In this document: positions 17,197-25,546 of the stretch, in pieces
Layout: each line of letters starts with the position of its first letter
Numbering within the stretch: position 1 is the stretch's first letter
Origin: Stenotrophomonas bentonitica
Lineage (GTDB): Bacteria; Pseudomonadota; Gammaproteobacteria; Xanthomonadales; Xanthomonadaceae
Length of the DNA stretch: 64,000 bases
Assembly: GCF_013185915.1 (NCBI RefSeq)
Contig: NZ_JAAZUH010000003.1
Span: forward strand, 356,060-420,059
Direction of reading: 5' to 3'
Position numbers and translations under genes: made by a program
Notes under the pieces: generated by a model
Told to the model about the DNA's origin: nothing
Seen by the model: the letters and a program-made list of their open reading frames with translations, nothing else
Databases searched by the model: none

Positions 17197-18681
17197 TTAG
17201 TGCGTGGACTTCGCCGGCACGACGTGCGACTGGAAGTCGTAATTCCATTGATCGAAGTACAGGTTGCCGCCGGACCATTCGACTTCGCCGCGTTGCGAGT
17301 CGACGGTGTCCGAGCGCGGATGCCGTTTGGCCGGTTGGAACGGTTGCTGGAAGTCGTCGTTGAAGGCGATGCGGTAGGCGTCGAGCCCACCGAAGTAGAA
17401 GTCGCGCAGGGCCGGTTCATTGCTCTGCAGGCGGCCGGTGGTGACGTCCATCGGCACCCAGCCGTACGGAGCCAGGTACAGCGCGCCCCAGTCGTGCAGG
17501 TTGTTGTAGCCCACCGCGTCATCCGAATAGACCATGCCCGACTGCCAGCGCGCCGGAATGCCGTTCAGGCGCAGCAGGGCGATCAACAGCAGGGTCTGCT
17601 GGCCGCAGTCGGCATGGCCGGCGTGCAGGGCGTAGTCGCTGATGTTGGAGATGGTGGAGTATTCGCGCGCGCCGGCCCAGGGAATCTGGTCGACGGCGTC
17701 GAACAGCTTCTGCGCGATGGCGTAGGGATGGGTTTCAGTGCCGACCACGCGCTGCGAGAACGCGCGCAGGGCCGGGGTGAACACCACGTGCGGCGGTTGC
17801 TCGGCCAGGTAGGGCTGCAGTGCCGGATCGTTCGGGGTCGGCAGCACCTTGGCCGGGTCGATGGCGATGTGGCGCGCGTACACGGTGACTGCGTAACGGA
17901 TCTCGAAGCGCGTGGGCTTACCGGCCACCGCCTTCTGCTGCAGGTGCACGGTGCGCTGCTGGGCCGATTCCGGAGCGATCACCGCGCCCTGCTGCGGAGC
18001 GATCCAGGTGATGTCTTCCTGCTGGCCGGCGATGGCCCGCGGGTATGGAATCCACGCCTGCAGCAGTACACCGGCGGGCACGGCGTCGGGCTTGACCGTG
18101 ATCGACTGGGTGACCTCCACCCGACGCGGCACCAGGCTGGTGGCACCGCTGGTCTTCGCAGCGGCGATCACCTCATGGTGATGCGGGGCGAGGCTTTCGT
18201 AGGGGCCCTCGGTGGGCAGCGGCACGTCCGGGGCGCGGCGCGCGCGTGCTTCGGCGCTGACCCGGAACAGGTTGGACGGGGCGCGCTTGAAGTAGCGCCG
18301 CTGGCCGTCGATGTCCAGGTGCTCGATCAGGCCGGCCGCGTCCCAGCGCGCGAACTCGTCGTCGCGCAGGTCGGGAATCTGCTTGCGCAGCTGCATCTTG
18401 GCCTGCGCTTCGTCCAGGCTGAAGTCCAGCCGCATGCGGCGCATGCGTTCGCGCTGGAAGGCATACGCGGCGCGCTGCTCGGCGCTGAGCGCGGGGTCTG
18501 CCAGCCGTTCGGTGATGGTGGCTTCCGCCGCAGCGAACTGACCCTGGTCGATCTGCGCGATCAACGCGTCCTGGGCCAGCACCGGCGCCTGCCCCGAGGC
18601 CAGGCCCAGCAGCAGGCACGCCGTGGCGGCGCGACGGGCGAAGGTCGAAGCAGAACGCGGTTTGCTAACGGGCAGATCCAC
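17197..18681 (-). CDS. transglutaminase-like cysteine protease/peptidase, exported
   Basis: About 494 residues. An N-terminal signal peptide ends near VLAQ. A helical N-domain and an Ig-like middle (about 185-275) precede a transglutaminase core with Cys359 (HADCGQQTLLL), His396 (LHDWGALYL) and Asp412 (PMDVTTG). Bacterial exported proteins of this type are usually peptidases or cross-linking enzymes. The start is uncertain: TTG 18696 and GTG 18681 are both in frame. GTG 18681 is preferred because GGGAAG lies 8 bases before it. It is the first gene of the leftward block, reading away from the AT-rich divergent region, and leads into the TonB-dependent receptor. Confidence 0.85.
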   Translation of the reverse strand: MDLPVSKPRSASTFARRAATACLLLGLASGQAPVLAQDALIAQIDQGQFAAAEATITERLADPALSAEQRAAYAFQRERMRRMRLDFSLDEAQAKMQLRKQIPDLRDDEFARWDAAGLIEHLDIDGQRRYFKRAPSNLFRVSAEARARRAPDVPLPTEGPYESLAPHHHEVIAAAKTSGATSLVPRRVEVTQSITVKPDAVPAGVLLQAWIPYPRAIAGQQEDITWIAPQQGAVIAPESAQQRTVHLQQKAVAGKPTRFEIRYAVTVYARHIAIDPAKVLPTPNDPALQPYLAEQPPHVVFTPALRAFSQRVVGTETHPYAIAQKLFDAVDQIPWAGAREYSTISNISDYALHAGHADCGQQTLLLIALLRLNGIPARWQSGMVYSDDAVGYNNLHDWGALYLAPYGWVPMDVTTGRLQSNEPALRDFYFGGLDAYRIAFNDDFQQPFQPAKRHPRSDTVDSQRGEVEWSGGNLYFDQWNYDFQSHVVPAKSTH

Positions 18682-18745
18682 AGCGACACTTCCCAAGGTG
18701 CGGGTGGTAATCGCTGTGTAACACGGGCCTGACAGGGGGTCAATA

Positions 18746-18780
18746 ATTTATTCTTGCTTTCGCTGAAAAAAGGAATAAAT
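18746..18780. promoter_or_regulatory. AT-rich inverted repeat in divergent promoter region (candidate operator)
   Basis: ATTTATTC (18746-18753) is repeated inverted as GAATAAAT (18773-18780), with 27 bp between the start points of the two arms. It is one of the few AT-rich stretches in this GC-rich region. It lies between the divergent transglutaminase and NlpC/P60 genes. The RpiR-family regulator encoded in the rightward operon is the obvious candidate to bind it. This is inference. Confidence 0.5.
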
Positions 18781-18813
18781 ATTCCTGACGCTTCCGAGGA
18801 GGATGACCGCTCC

Positions 18814-20256
18814 ATGATCCAGGCTTCCCCCCGCCGCCCTGCGCGGCTTGCGTGGCCGGCGCGCGTAGTGCTGGCAGCGATGCTGGCCCTGCCCGGCACC
18901 GCTGCATGGGCCGAGGCGCCGGTTGCGACCCCCAGTGGTTTCGGCGGCGTGGTCGGGCTGCGCGAGGCCTACCTGGACCCGGCGTTCTGGGCCGCGCGGC
19001 TGCCCGACGCGGACCGGGTGATCCTGGACCGGGCTGGCATTGACGCGCAGAACGCGCGCATGCGGGCCGAAGACGACTCCATCCACGACCTGCGGGCGCT
19101 GCCGGCGTCGCTGCCGCGTGCGCAGGTGCTGGCCGATATCCGGAAGCTGTCGCGCTGGCCCGAAAAGGCGCTGTTCGGTGTGGACAGCCAGCCCATCGCG
19201 GCTGGGGCGCGCAGCAGCACCGAGGCCAACCTGGCACTGGATGCAATTCCCGCCGCGCGCCCGCTGCAGTACGGACTGGTCACCCACCGCGCCGACCTGC
19301 GTGCGTTCCCGACCGCGCTGCGGGTATTCACCTCGCAGGGCGATACCGATATCGACCGCTTCCAGGAGTCCGCGCTGTTCCCGGGCGACGCGGTGGCGGT
19401 GCTGCATGAAAGCGCCGACGGGAAGTGGCTGTTCATCACCAGCGAGCGCTATTCGGCGTGGATCGAAAAGCGCTTCGTGGGAATCGGCGATGCCGCGACG
19501 GTGCTCGGCTACGGCCAGAAGGGCCCGTATCGGGTAGTGACCGGCGCGACCGCGTTCACCGCTTTCACCCCTGAAGAACCGCGCGTGTCGCGGCTGCAGC
19601 TGGACATGGGCGTGCGCCTGCCGGTGCTGGCCGACTGGCCACAGGCGCAGACCGTGAACGGCCAGCAGGCGCATGCCGCGCACGTGGTGCAGCTGCCGGT
19701 GCGCAATGCCGACGGCTCCCTGTCACTGGTGCCGGCGCTGCTGCCACGCTCGCAGGACACCGCCGCCGACTACCTGCCGCTGACCCCGCGCAACCTGCTC
19801 ACCCAGGCCTTCAAGTTCCTGGGCGAGCGCTATGGCTGGGGCCACTCATATGACACCCGCGACTGCAGCGGCTTCGTTTCGGAGATCTACCGCAGCTTCG
19901 GCGTGTTGATGCCGCGCAATACCAGCGCGCAGGCGGTGAGCCCGGCGCTGGACCGCATCGCCTTCACCGCGACGGACGACAAGGCCAGGCGCAACGCCGC
20001 CGTGCAGCAGCTGCAGGTAGGCGACCTGGTCTACATCCCCGGCCACGTGATGGTCACCATCGGCCAGCTGGACGGGCAGACGTGGATGATCCACGACACC
20101 TCCGGCGGCAGCTGGTTCGGACCGGGCGGCACGCGCGTGCAGGCGCATCTCAATGGGGTATCGGTGACCCCGCTGCAGCCGATGATGGCCAGCGACACCG
20201 TCAGTTACATCGACCGCATCACCAACATCCAGCGCATCCGGCCCCAGACTCCTTGA
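18814..20256 (+). CDS. SH3/NlpC-P60 family murein peptidase
   Basis: 480 residues from ATG 18814, with GAGGAGG about 10 bases upstream. A signal peptide ends near AAWAEA. The middle (about 120-320) is SH3-like (AFPTALRVFTSQGDTDIDRFQESALFPGDAVAVLHES). The C-terminal NlpC/P60 domain has Cys351 (DTRDCSGFVSEIY), His411 (PGHVMVTIG) and a third polar residue, His427 (MIHDTSG). This SH3b1-SH3b2-NlpC/P60 architecture is typical of gamma-D-glutamyl-L-diamino-acid endopeptidases, which cut murein peptides to release L-Ala-D-Glu. It fits the epimerase that follows. Its stop overlaps the epimerase start (TGATG). Confidence 0.9.
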   Translation: MIQASPRRPARLAWPARVVLAAMLALPGTAAWAEAPVATPSGFGGVVGLREAYLDPAFWAARLPDADRVILDRAGIDAQNARMRAEDDSIHDLRALPASLPRAQVLADIRKLSRWPEKALFGVDSQPIAAGARSSTEANLALDAIPAARPLQYGLVTHRADLRAFPTALRVFTSQGDTDIDRFQESALFPGDAVAVLHESADGKWLFITSERYSAWIEKRFVGIGDAATVLGYGQKGPYRVVTGATAFTAFTPEEPRVSRLQLDMGVRLPVLADWPQAQTVNGQQAHAAHVVQLPVRNADGSLSLVPALLPRSQDTAADYLPLTPRNLLTQAFKFLGERYGWGHSYDTRDCSGFVSEIYRSFGVLMPRNTSAQAVSPALDRIAFTATDDKARRNAAVQQLQVGDLVYIPGHVMVTIGQLDGQTWMIHDTSGGSWFGPGGTRVQAHLNGVSVTPLQPMMASDTVSYIDRITNIQRIRPQTP

Positions 20257-21362
20257 TGAAAATCACCGACATTGAACTTGGCATGCTGCGCGTGCCGCTG
20301 AAAACCCCGTTCAAGACCGCATTGCGCACCGTGGACACGGTGGAAGACGTGGTGGTGCTGGTCCGCACCGACAGCGGCCACACCGGCTACGGCGAAGCCC
20401 CGGCCACGGCGGTGATCACCGGCGATACGCACGGCTCCATCGTCGAGGCCATCGACCGCTTCATCAAGCCGCGCCTGATCGGCCAGGAGGTGGCCAACCT
20501 CAACCGCATCTGCGCGCTGATCCAGTCGTCGATGGAGCGCAACACCAGCGCCAAGGCGGCGGTGGAGATCGCGGTGTACGACCTGTGGGCGCAGCTGCAC
20601 GGCGCACCGCTGTACCAGATGCTGGGCGGTGGCGACCCGGTGATCACCACCGACATCACCATCAGCGTGGACTACATCGACAAGATGGTGGCCGATTCGC
20701 TGTCGGCCATCGACCGCGGTTTCGAGTCGTTGAAGATCAAGGTCGGCAAGGACATCGGGCTGGATATCGAGCGGGTCAAGGCGATCCACGCGGCGGTGCA
20801 GGGCCGGGCGCTCCTGCGCCTGGACGCCAACCAGGGCTGGACCGCCAAGCAGGCGGTGCACGCCATGCGCACCCTGGAAGACGCCGGGGTGGTGCTGGAG
20901 CTGCTGGAGCAGCCGGTGAAGGCGGCCGACATCAGCGGGCTGAAGTACGTGACCGACCGGGTCAACACGCCGGTGATGGCCGATGAGAGCGTGTTCAACC
21001 CGGGCCAGGTGTTCGACCTGATCCAGCAGCGCGCGGCGGACATCATCAACATCAAGCTGATGAAGACCGGCGGCCTCTCCAACGCGATCCGGATTGCCGA
21101 TATCGCCGCCATATACGGGGTGCCGTGCATGATCGGCTGCATGATCGAGTCCAGCATCAGCGTGGCCGCGGCGGTGCACCTGGCCGTGGCCAAGAGCGAG
21201 GTCATCACCAAGGTGGACCTGGACGGACCGTCGCTGGGGCAGTTCAATCCGGTCACAGGCGGGGTACATTTCAACGAGTCCGAGATCACCATCAGCGATG
21301 CGCCGGGATTGGGCATCACCGAGGTGCGAGGATTGGAGATGTTGAAGCCCCCAAAATGGTGA
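20256..21362 (+). CDS. L-Ala-D/L-Glu epimerase (enolase superfamily)
   Basis: 368 residues. The enolase-superfamily catalytic lysines are Lys160/Lys162 in LKIKVG and Lys267 in INIKLMKTGG. Metal ligands are Asp190 (LDANQGW), Glu218 (LLEQPV) and Asp243 (MADES). Positions are within one residue of those known for dipeptide epimerases such as YkfB/YcjG. The enzyme converts L-Ala-D-Glu to L-Ala-L-Glu in the cytoplasm so that ordinary peptidases can finish degradation. It starts inside the stop codon of the NlpC/P60 gene and ends 7 bases before the regulator gene. Other dipeptide specificities occur in this family, but the context favours the murein dipeptide. Confidence 0.9.
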   Translation: MKITDIELGMLRVPLKTPFKTALRTVDTVEDVVVLVRTDSGHTGYGEAPATAVITGDTHGSIVEAIDRFIKPRLIGQEVANLNRICALIQSSMERNTSAKAAVEIAVYDLWAQLHGAPLYQMLGGGDPVITTDITISVDYIDKMVADSLSAIDRGFESLKIKVGKDIGLDIERVKAIHAAVQGRALLRLDANQGWTAKQAVHAMRTLEDAGVVLELLEQPVKAADISGLKYVTDRVNTPVMADESVFNPGQVFDLIQQRAADIINIKLMKTGGLSNAIRIADIAAIYGVPCMIGCMIESSISVAAAVHLAVAKSEVITKVDLDGPSLGQFNPVTGGVHFNESEITISDAPGLGITEVRGLEMLKPPKW

Positions 21363-21369
21363 AGAGCGC

Positions 21370-22218
21370 ATGCCGCCCCTGGTGAAAATCCGCTCCGAGC
21401 GTGACCACATGTCGGCGATCGAACGCCGCATTGCCGACTTCATCCTCGACAACGCCCACCTGCTGCGCGATTACTCCTCGCAGCAGCTGGCCAGCGCGCT
21501 GGGGATCAGCCAGTCCAGCGTGGTCAAGTTCAGCCAGAAGCTCGGCTTCAAGGGCTACCCGGACCTGAAGTATTCCATCGGCCAGGCCGTCGCCCGCGCC
21601 GGCAGCGAACCCGGTGCCAGCGCGCCGGCCGCCGCACCGGCCAACGATTACGACCAGCTGGCCGAGCGCCTGCGGCTGAGCCGCACCTCGGCCGACGAGG
21701 AAACCCGCCTGGCCAACGCGCAGGCGGACGTGGAAGCAATCGTGCAGCTGATCGATGCCGCGCCCAAGCTGTTCGTGTACGGGCTGGGCGACGATGGGCT
21801 GTATGCGCGCGAATTCGCCATGCGGCTTTCGCTGCTGGGCATGCTGACCGTTCACCATGCCGACCCGATCCTGATGATGGCCAACCTGTCGGCCGCGCGC
21901 CCGGGGGATGTGCTGCTGGTGTTTTCCGAGTTCGGCAAGCTGCCGCAGCTGTTCCAGCTCTCGCGCCAGTTCCAGGACATGGGCGGCAAGGTGGTGTCGA
22001 TCACCCGGCACAGCGCCAACCCGCTGCGCGCGCACGCCGACGGTGCGCTGGTGGTGTGCGCGCACGACCCGGCGCCGCACGTGGCGCAACTGTTGTACCG
22101 TTCTGCCCTGCAGTCGCTGCTGGACTTCGTGTTCGTGCTGCTCTGCCACGCCAACCCGGACCGCCACCGCCAGCTCGGGGTGAACCTGGAACGGATCGAA
22201 CACCTGATCGACACCTGA
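21370..22218 (+). CDS. RpiR/MurR-family transcriptional regulator
   Basis: 282 residues. The N-terminal HTH_6 domain (about 1-75) contains ERRIADFILDNAHLLRDYSSQQLASALGISQSSVVKFSQKLGFKGYPDLK, the hallmark of RpiR regulators. The C-terminal SIS sugar-isomerase-like domain (about 120-260) contains LFVYGLGDDGLYAREFAMRL and GDVLLVFSEFGK. SIS domains bind phosphosugars; E. coli MurR senses MurNAc-6-phosphate. The ligand here is unknown and could be a muropeptide-derived sugar. It is embedded in the operon it probably controls. Confidence 0.9.
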   Translation: MPPLVKIRSERDHMSAIERRIADFILDNAHLLRDYSSQQLASALGISQSSVVKFSQKLGFKGYPDLKYSIGQAVARAGSEPGASAPAAAPANDYDQLAERLRLSRTSADEETRLANAQADVEAIVQLIDAAPKLFVYGLGDDGLYAREFAMRLSLLGMLTVHHADPILMMANLSAARPGDVLLVFSEFGKLPQLFQLSRQFQDMGGKVVSITRHSANPLRAHADGALVVCAHDPAPHVAQLLYRSALQSLLDFVFVLLCHANPDRHRQLGVNLERIEHLIDT

Positions 22219-22235
22219 TTGCCGGAGTCTGCCCG

Positions 22236-23030
22236 ATGCTGTCGTTGCTGCGTTCCGCTGTTGCCGTCGTGCTGGTTGCCAGCGCCGTGCCCGTTGCCGC
22301 CCTGACCCCGGCGGTGTCCCCGCTGCAGGATCACCGGCAGATGATCGTGGTCACCACCGATGGCTGGGATGCCACCCAGGGCCAGTTGCAGGCGTACTCG
22401 CGCACGGCCACGGGTTGGAAGGCGGAGGGCGAGGCGTTCGCGGTGTCGGTGGGCCGCAGCGGCAGCGCCTGGGGCGTGGGCCTGGTGCCGGCCGCGAATG
22501 GCGACGGACCGCAGCAGCCGGGCGAGCCGGTGAAGCAGGAAGGCGATGGACGCAGCCCGGCTGGCATCTTCAGCATCGGCACTGCGTTCGGCTATGCCGA
22601 CAAGGCCACCACCGCCCTGCCCTATCAGCCGATGCTGGACAGCAGCTATTGCATGGACGTGCCGGATTCGAAGTACTACAACCGCATCGTGGATGCCGAG
22701 GTGGTCGGTGCCGAGGCGGTGGAGGGTTCCACCGAACCGATGCGATTGGACCTGCACAACAAGGGCGACGTGCGGTACCGCCAGGGCTTCGTGATCGAAC
22801 ACAACCCGGGCGCGGAACCGCGCCGGGGCAGCTGCATCTTCGCGCATCTGTGGCGCACGCCGGGCGAGGCCACTGCCGGCTGCACCGCGATGCAGCCCGA
22901 GCACATGGCCGCGCTGCTGAAGTGGCTGGACCCGGCGCAGAAGCCGGTGTTCGTGCTGCTGCCGCGCGCGCAGTACCAGCGCGTGCAGCACGACTGGCAG
23001 CTGCCGGCGCTGGCCGGGGCCGCTGAATGA
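22236..23030 (+). CDS. YkuD-fold L,D-transpeptidase-like protein, exported
   Basis: 264 residues with a signal peptide. The C-terminal YkuD-type domain carries His204 (IFAHLW) and Cys216 (TAGCTAMQ), matching the HxX14-17(S/T/A)xGC(T) layout of L,D-transpeptidases. GDGRSPAGIFSIGTAFGY is the usual upstream signature. This YafK/ErfK-like class forms or cleaves bonds to meso-diaminopimelate in the periplasm. It may act as an L,D-carboxypeptidase on murein peptides here; that is inference. CGGAG precedes the ATG. Its stop overlaps the permease start by four bases (ATGA). Confidence 0.85.
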   Translation: MLSLLRSAVAVVLVASAVPVAALTPAVSPLQDHRQMIVVTTDGWDATQGQLQAYSRTATGWKAEGEAFAVSVGRSGSAWGVGLVPAANGDGPQQPGEPVKQEGDGRSPAGIFSIGTAFGYADKATTALPYQPMLDSSYCMDVPDSKYYNRIVDAEVVGAEAVEGSTEPMRLDLHNKGDVRYRQGFVIEHNPGAEPRRGSCIFAHLWRTPGEATAGCTAMQPEHMAALLKWLDPAQKPVFVLLPRAQYQRVQHDWQLPALAGAAE

Positions 23031-24322
23031 GCGCCGCACCCGAACCGCAACTGGAACGCGCGGTCAGCCGTTGGCAGATCGTAGGGCTGTCGATCAACGA
23101 TGTGATCGGCAGCGGCATCTACCTGCTGCCGGCGGCTACCGTGCTCCTGCTGGGGCCGTTCAGCCTGTGGGGCGTGGTGGTGGCGGGCATCGTCGTTGCG
23201 CTGCTGGTGCTGTGCTACGCGCAGGCCGCCAGCTACTTCGATGAGCCCGGTGGCAGCTACCTGTATGCGCGTGAGGCGTTCGGACGCTTTGCCGGGTTCG
23301 AGATCGGCTGGATGATCTGGCTGACCCGGATCAGTTCCGCGGCGGCATTGAGCAATGCATTGGCGGATGCGGTGGCGCGGTTCTGGCCGTGGGCCGGGCA
23401 CGACCTGGGCCGGGTGCTGATCATCGTGGCGTCGCTCGGCTTCCTGACTGCAGTGAACGTGGCCGGGGTGCGCTCGGCCGCACGCACCGGGATCGTGCTG
23501 GTGATCGGCAAGATGCTGCCGCTGCTGCTGTTCGTGGCGATCGGCGCCTTCTATGTGGACACCGACCTGGCCTTCTCCGGCACCCGCCCGGACCCGCACG
23601 ACCTGCAGCGCATGGGCGAGGCGGCGCTGTTGCTGCTGTACGCTTATGCCGGGTTCGAGAACATTCCGGCGGCGGCCGGCGAGTACCGCAACCCGCGCCG
23701 GGACATTCCGTTCGCGCTGATCACGATGATCATCACGGTGACGGTGATCTACGGCGCGGTGCAGTTCATCGCGCAGGGCACGCTGCCGGGCCTGGCCGAT
23801 TCGGCCACGCCGCTGGCGGATGCGGCGGCAGGGTTCGGCGGTGAGGCGCTGGCGCTGATCCTGACCGTGGGTGCGACGATCTCGATCCTGGGCACCAACA
23901 GCAACACGATGATGATGGGCCCGCGCTTCCTGTTCGCGCTGGCCCGCGATGGCTATGGGCCGAAGCTGCTGGCGCAGGTGCACCCGCGCTTCCGCACGCC
24001 GGCCGCGGCGATCATCACCCAGGGGCTGATCGCGCTGGTGCTGGCGTTGTCGGGCTCGTTCGTGCAGCTGGCGCTGTTGTCGATGACCACGCGGTTGTTC
24101 GCCTACATCGGCACGGCGGCGGCGGTGATCGTGCTGGCGCGGCGGTTCCGCGATCGTCCCGGTGCGTTGAAGCTGCCCGGTGGCCCGCTGATTCCGATCC
24201 TGGCGCTGGTGCTGTGCCTGGCGCTGTTTGCGAGTGCGAGCTGGCAGAACATCGCGGCGGCATTGATTGCGTTTGCTGTGGGTGGGGTGATCTACCTGTT
24301 GCCGCGCAAGAACGTGGGGTGA
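23027..24322 (+). CDS. APC-superfamily amino-acid/peptide permease
   Basis: 431 residues with about 12 hydrophobic segments. The family signature SINDVIGSGIYLLPA lies in TM1 and YAYAGFENIPAAAGEYRNPRRDIPFAL near the middle. It is an inner-membrane secondary transporter for amino acids or small peptides. Its ATG overlaps the L,D-transpeptidase stop, making it the last gene of a five-gene operon. From the context it would import amino acids or short murein-derived peptides, but APC members seldom take peptides larger than dipeptides. The exact substrate is open. Confidence 0.88.
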   Translation: MSAAPEPQLERAVSRWQIVGLSINDVIGSGIYLLPAATVLLLGPFSLWGVVVAGIVVALLVLCYAQAASYFDEPGGSYLYAREAFGRFAGFEIGWMIWLTRISSAAALSNALADAVARFWPWAGHDLGRVLIIVASLGFLTAVNVAGVRSAARTGIVLVIGKMLPLLLFVAIGAFYVDTDLAFSGTRPDPHDLQRMGEAALLLLYAYAGFENIPAAAGEYRNPRRDIPFALITMIITVTVIYGAVQFIAQGTLPGLADSATPLADAAAGFGGEALALILTVGATISILGTNSNTMMMGPRFLFALARDGYGPKLLAQVHPRFRTPAAAIITQGLIALVLALSGSFVQLALLSMTTRLFAYIGTAAAVIVLARRFRDRPGALKLPGGPLIPILALVLCLALFASASWQNIAAALIAFAVGGVIYLLPRKNVG

Positions 24323-24344
24323 TTGGCTTCGGTGGCACCGCGCG

Positions 24345-24436
24345 GGACACGCATGGCGTGTCCCTACGCGGTCGTGGTTCCGTGGGATACGCACACCTGG
24401 TGTGCTGGCCCGCGTAGAGACACGCCATGCGTGTCC
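24345..24436. repeat. divergent pair of SMAG-like REPs (GACACGC subfamily)
   Basis: A hairpin GGACACGC-ATG-GCGTGTCC ending CTAC (24345-24367) and its mate GTAG-AGACACGCC-ATGCGTGTCC (24414-24436) face opposite ways. They follow the permease gene and may close the operon transcript. Confidence 0.75.
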
Positions 24437-24544
24437 GCGTCACGCCCCGGCGACGCGACGCCCTTGACCCACCATTCACCCCACGCGCCCACGGCGTTAA
24501 CCGCCTTCTGGCTACGGTAACGCCTCACCCCACCGGAGCCAGAC

Positions 24545-24907
24545 ATGAGCCCTGATTACCAGATTCCCGGCCGGGTGCCGGAAGATGGCGTGCCGCGCGA
24601 AGCCGTATCCGATTACTGGCGTGAACGCTTCAGCGCCGAGCCGTACTACGACAGCGACCAGCGCTTTGAAGACTATGAGCCGGCCTACTACCTGGGCTAC
24701 AGCTCGCGCCACACCCGCACCCGCGCCGATGAAGTCATCGAAGCCTACGAGCAGGTAGAAGCCGAACTGGAATCGCGGTGGGCGCGTGAACAGGCCACCA
24801 GCAAGCTGACCTGGGCGCAGGCGCGCAACGCGGTCCGCCGTGGCTGGGACGAGTCCACCTCCCTGCACCAGGCGCACCTGGACAAAGGCGTGCCGCGCGG
24901 TACCTGA
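24545..24907 (+). CDS. hypothetical acidic protein with DYEPAY motif
   Basis: 120 residues, rich in Tyr, Glu and Arg, with no signal or membrane segment. The stretch RFEDYEPAYYLGYSSRH resembles the DYxPAYRYG motif seen in many uncharacterised proteobacterial stress-associated proteins. The C-terminal half (VIEAYEQVEAELESRWARE, WAQARNAVRRGWD) looks helical and amphipathic. A GGAG-like RBS precedes the ATG. I cannot assign a function. It is bordered by a REP pair on its left and a convergent yiaA-like gene on its right. Confidence 0.7.
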   Translation: MSPDYQIPGRVPEDGVPREAVSDYWRERFSAEPYYDSDQRFEDYEPAYYLGYSSRHTRTRADEVIEAYEQVEAELESRWAREQATSKLTWAQARNAVRRGWDESTSLHQAHLDKGVPRGT

Positions 24908-24927
24908 GTACCGCGCGCCACGTTCAC

Positions 24928-25368
24928 TCATTCCTCGTAGGGAATGGGCGGCATGGCCGGCGGTTCATGAGCACCCGCGGCCATCAGGTCGCGGGTGTTT
25001 TTCTGCACCGCCACCGCGCCAAACAGGGCCAGCGCGAACGCCATGCCGTAGAACCCCTTCTCGCTCAGCAGAAGGGTGGCGTTCCACAGACCCACCAGCA
25101 GCAGCAACAGCGCCGCCAGCAGTGCAAACCACGCCAGCGCGTAATAGAGACCACTGACCTGGATGCCTTCCAGACGGTCGCGAACACTCTTCTGCAGTGA
25201 TACCGCAGCGAACAGGCCGAACAGCAGCAGGGTGAAGTAGTAGCCCTTCTCGTTGAGGACCATTTCCGCGTTGAACAGGCCGACCATGTAGGCCAAGGCG
25301 CCCAGCAGGAGGGCGAGCCACGAGGCAGCGATGAACGCGGGCGACGGTTTGTGAACCTGAGGTTTCAT
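24928..25368 (-). CDS. YiaA/YiaB-family inner-membrane protein
   Basis: 146 residues built of two homologous YiaAB two-helix units. The first is residues about 10-65 (SWLALLLGALAYMVGLFNAEMVLNEKGYYFTLLLFGLFAAVSLQKSVRD) and the second about 75-130 (ALLLLLVGLWNATLLLSEKGFYGMAFALALFGAVAVQKNTRD). The repeated SEKG(F/Y)Y and VxxQKxxRD signatures confirm internal duplication. It is an inner-membrane protein with four predicted helices and unknown function. It converges on the DYEPAY gene and is divergent from the sugar dehydrogenase. Confidence 0.85.
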   Translation of the reverse strand: MKPQVHKPSPAFIAASWLALLLGALAYMVGLFNAEMVLNEKGYYFTLLLFGLFAAVSLQKSVRDRLEGIQVSGLYYALAWFALLAALLLLLVGLWNATLLLSEKGFYGMAFALALFGAVAVQKNTRDLMAAGAHEPPAMPPIPYEE

Positions 25369-25546
25369 GCTTCAAACTCCGTTTTGAGGGTGCGATTGCC
25401 GCGCCAGCCGGTCCCGGCCAGCCGCGGCTACCGTAGCCGATTGGCGAGCATCCGCCTACTGGGGGTGACGTATGGTGCACGCCTTGTTGATGGCCATGCT
25501 GTACAACACGGGTTGGCCATTCGCGTCCCCACCCTGGAGATTTCCC

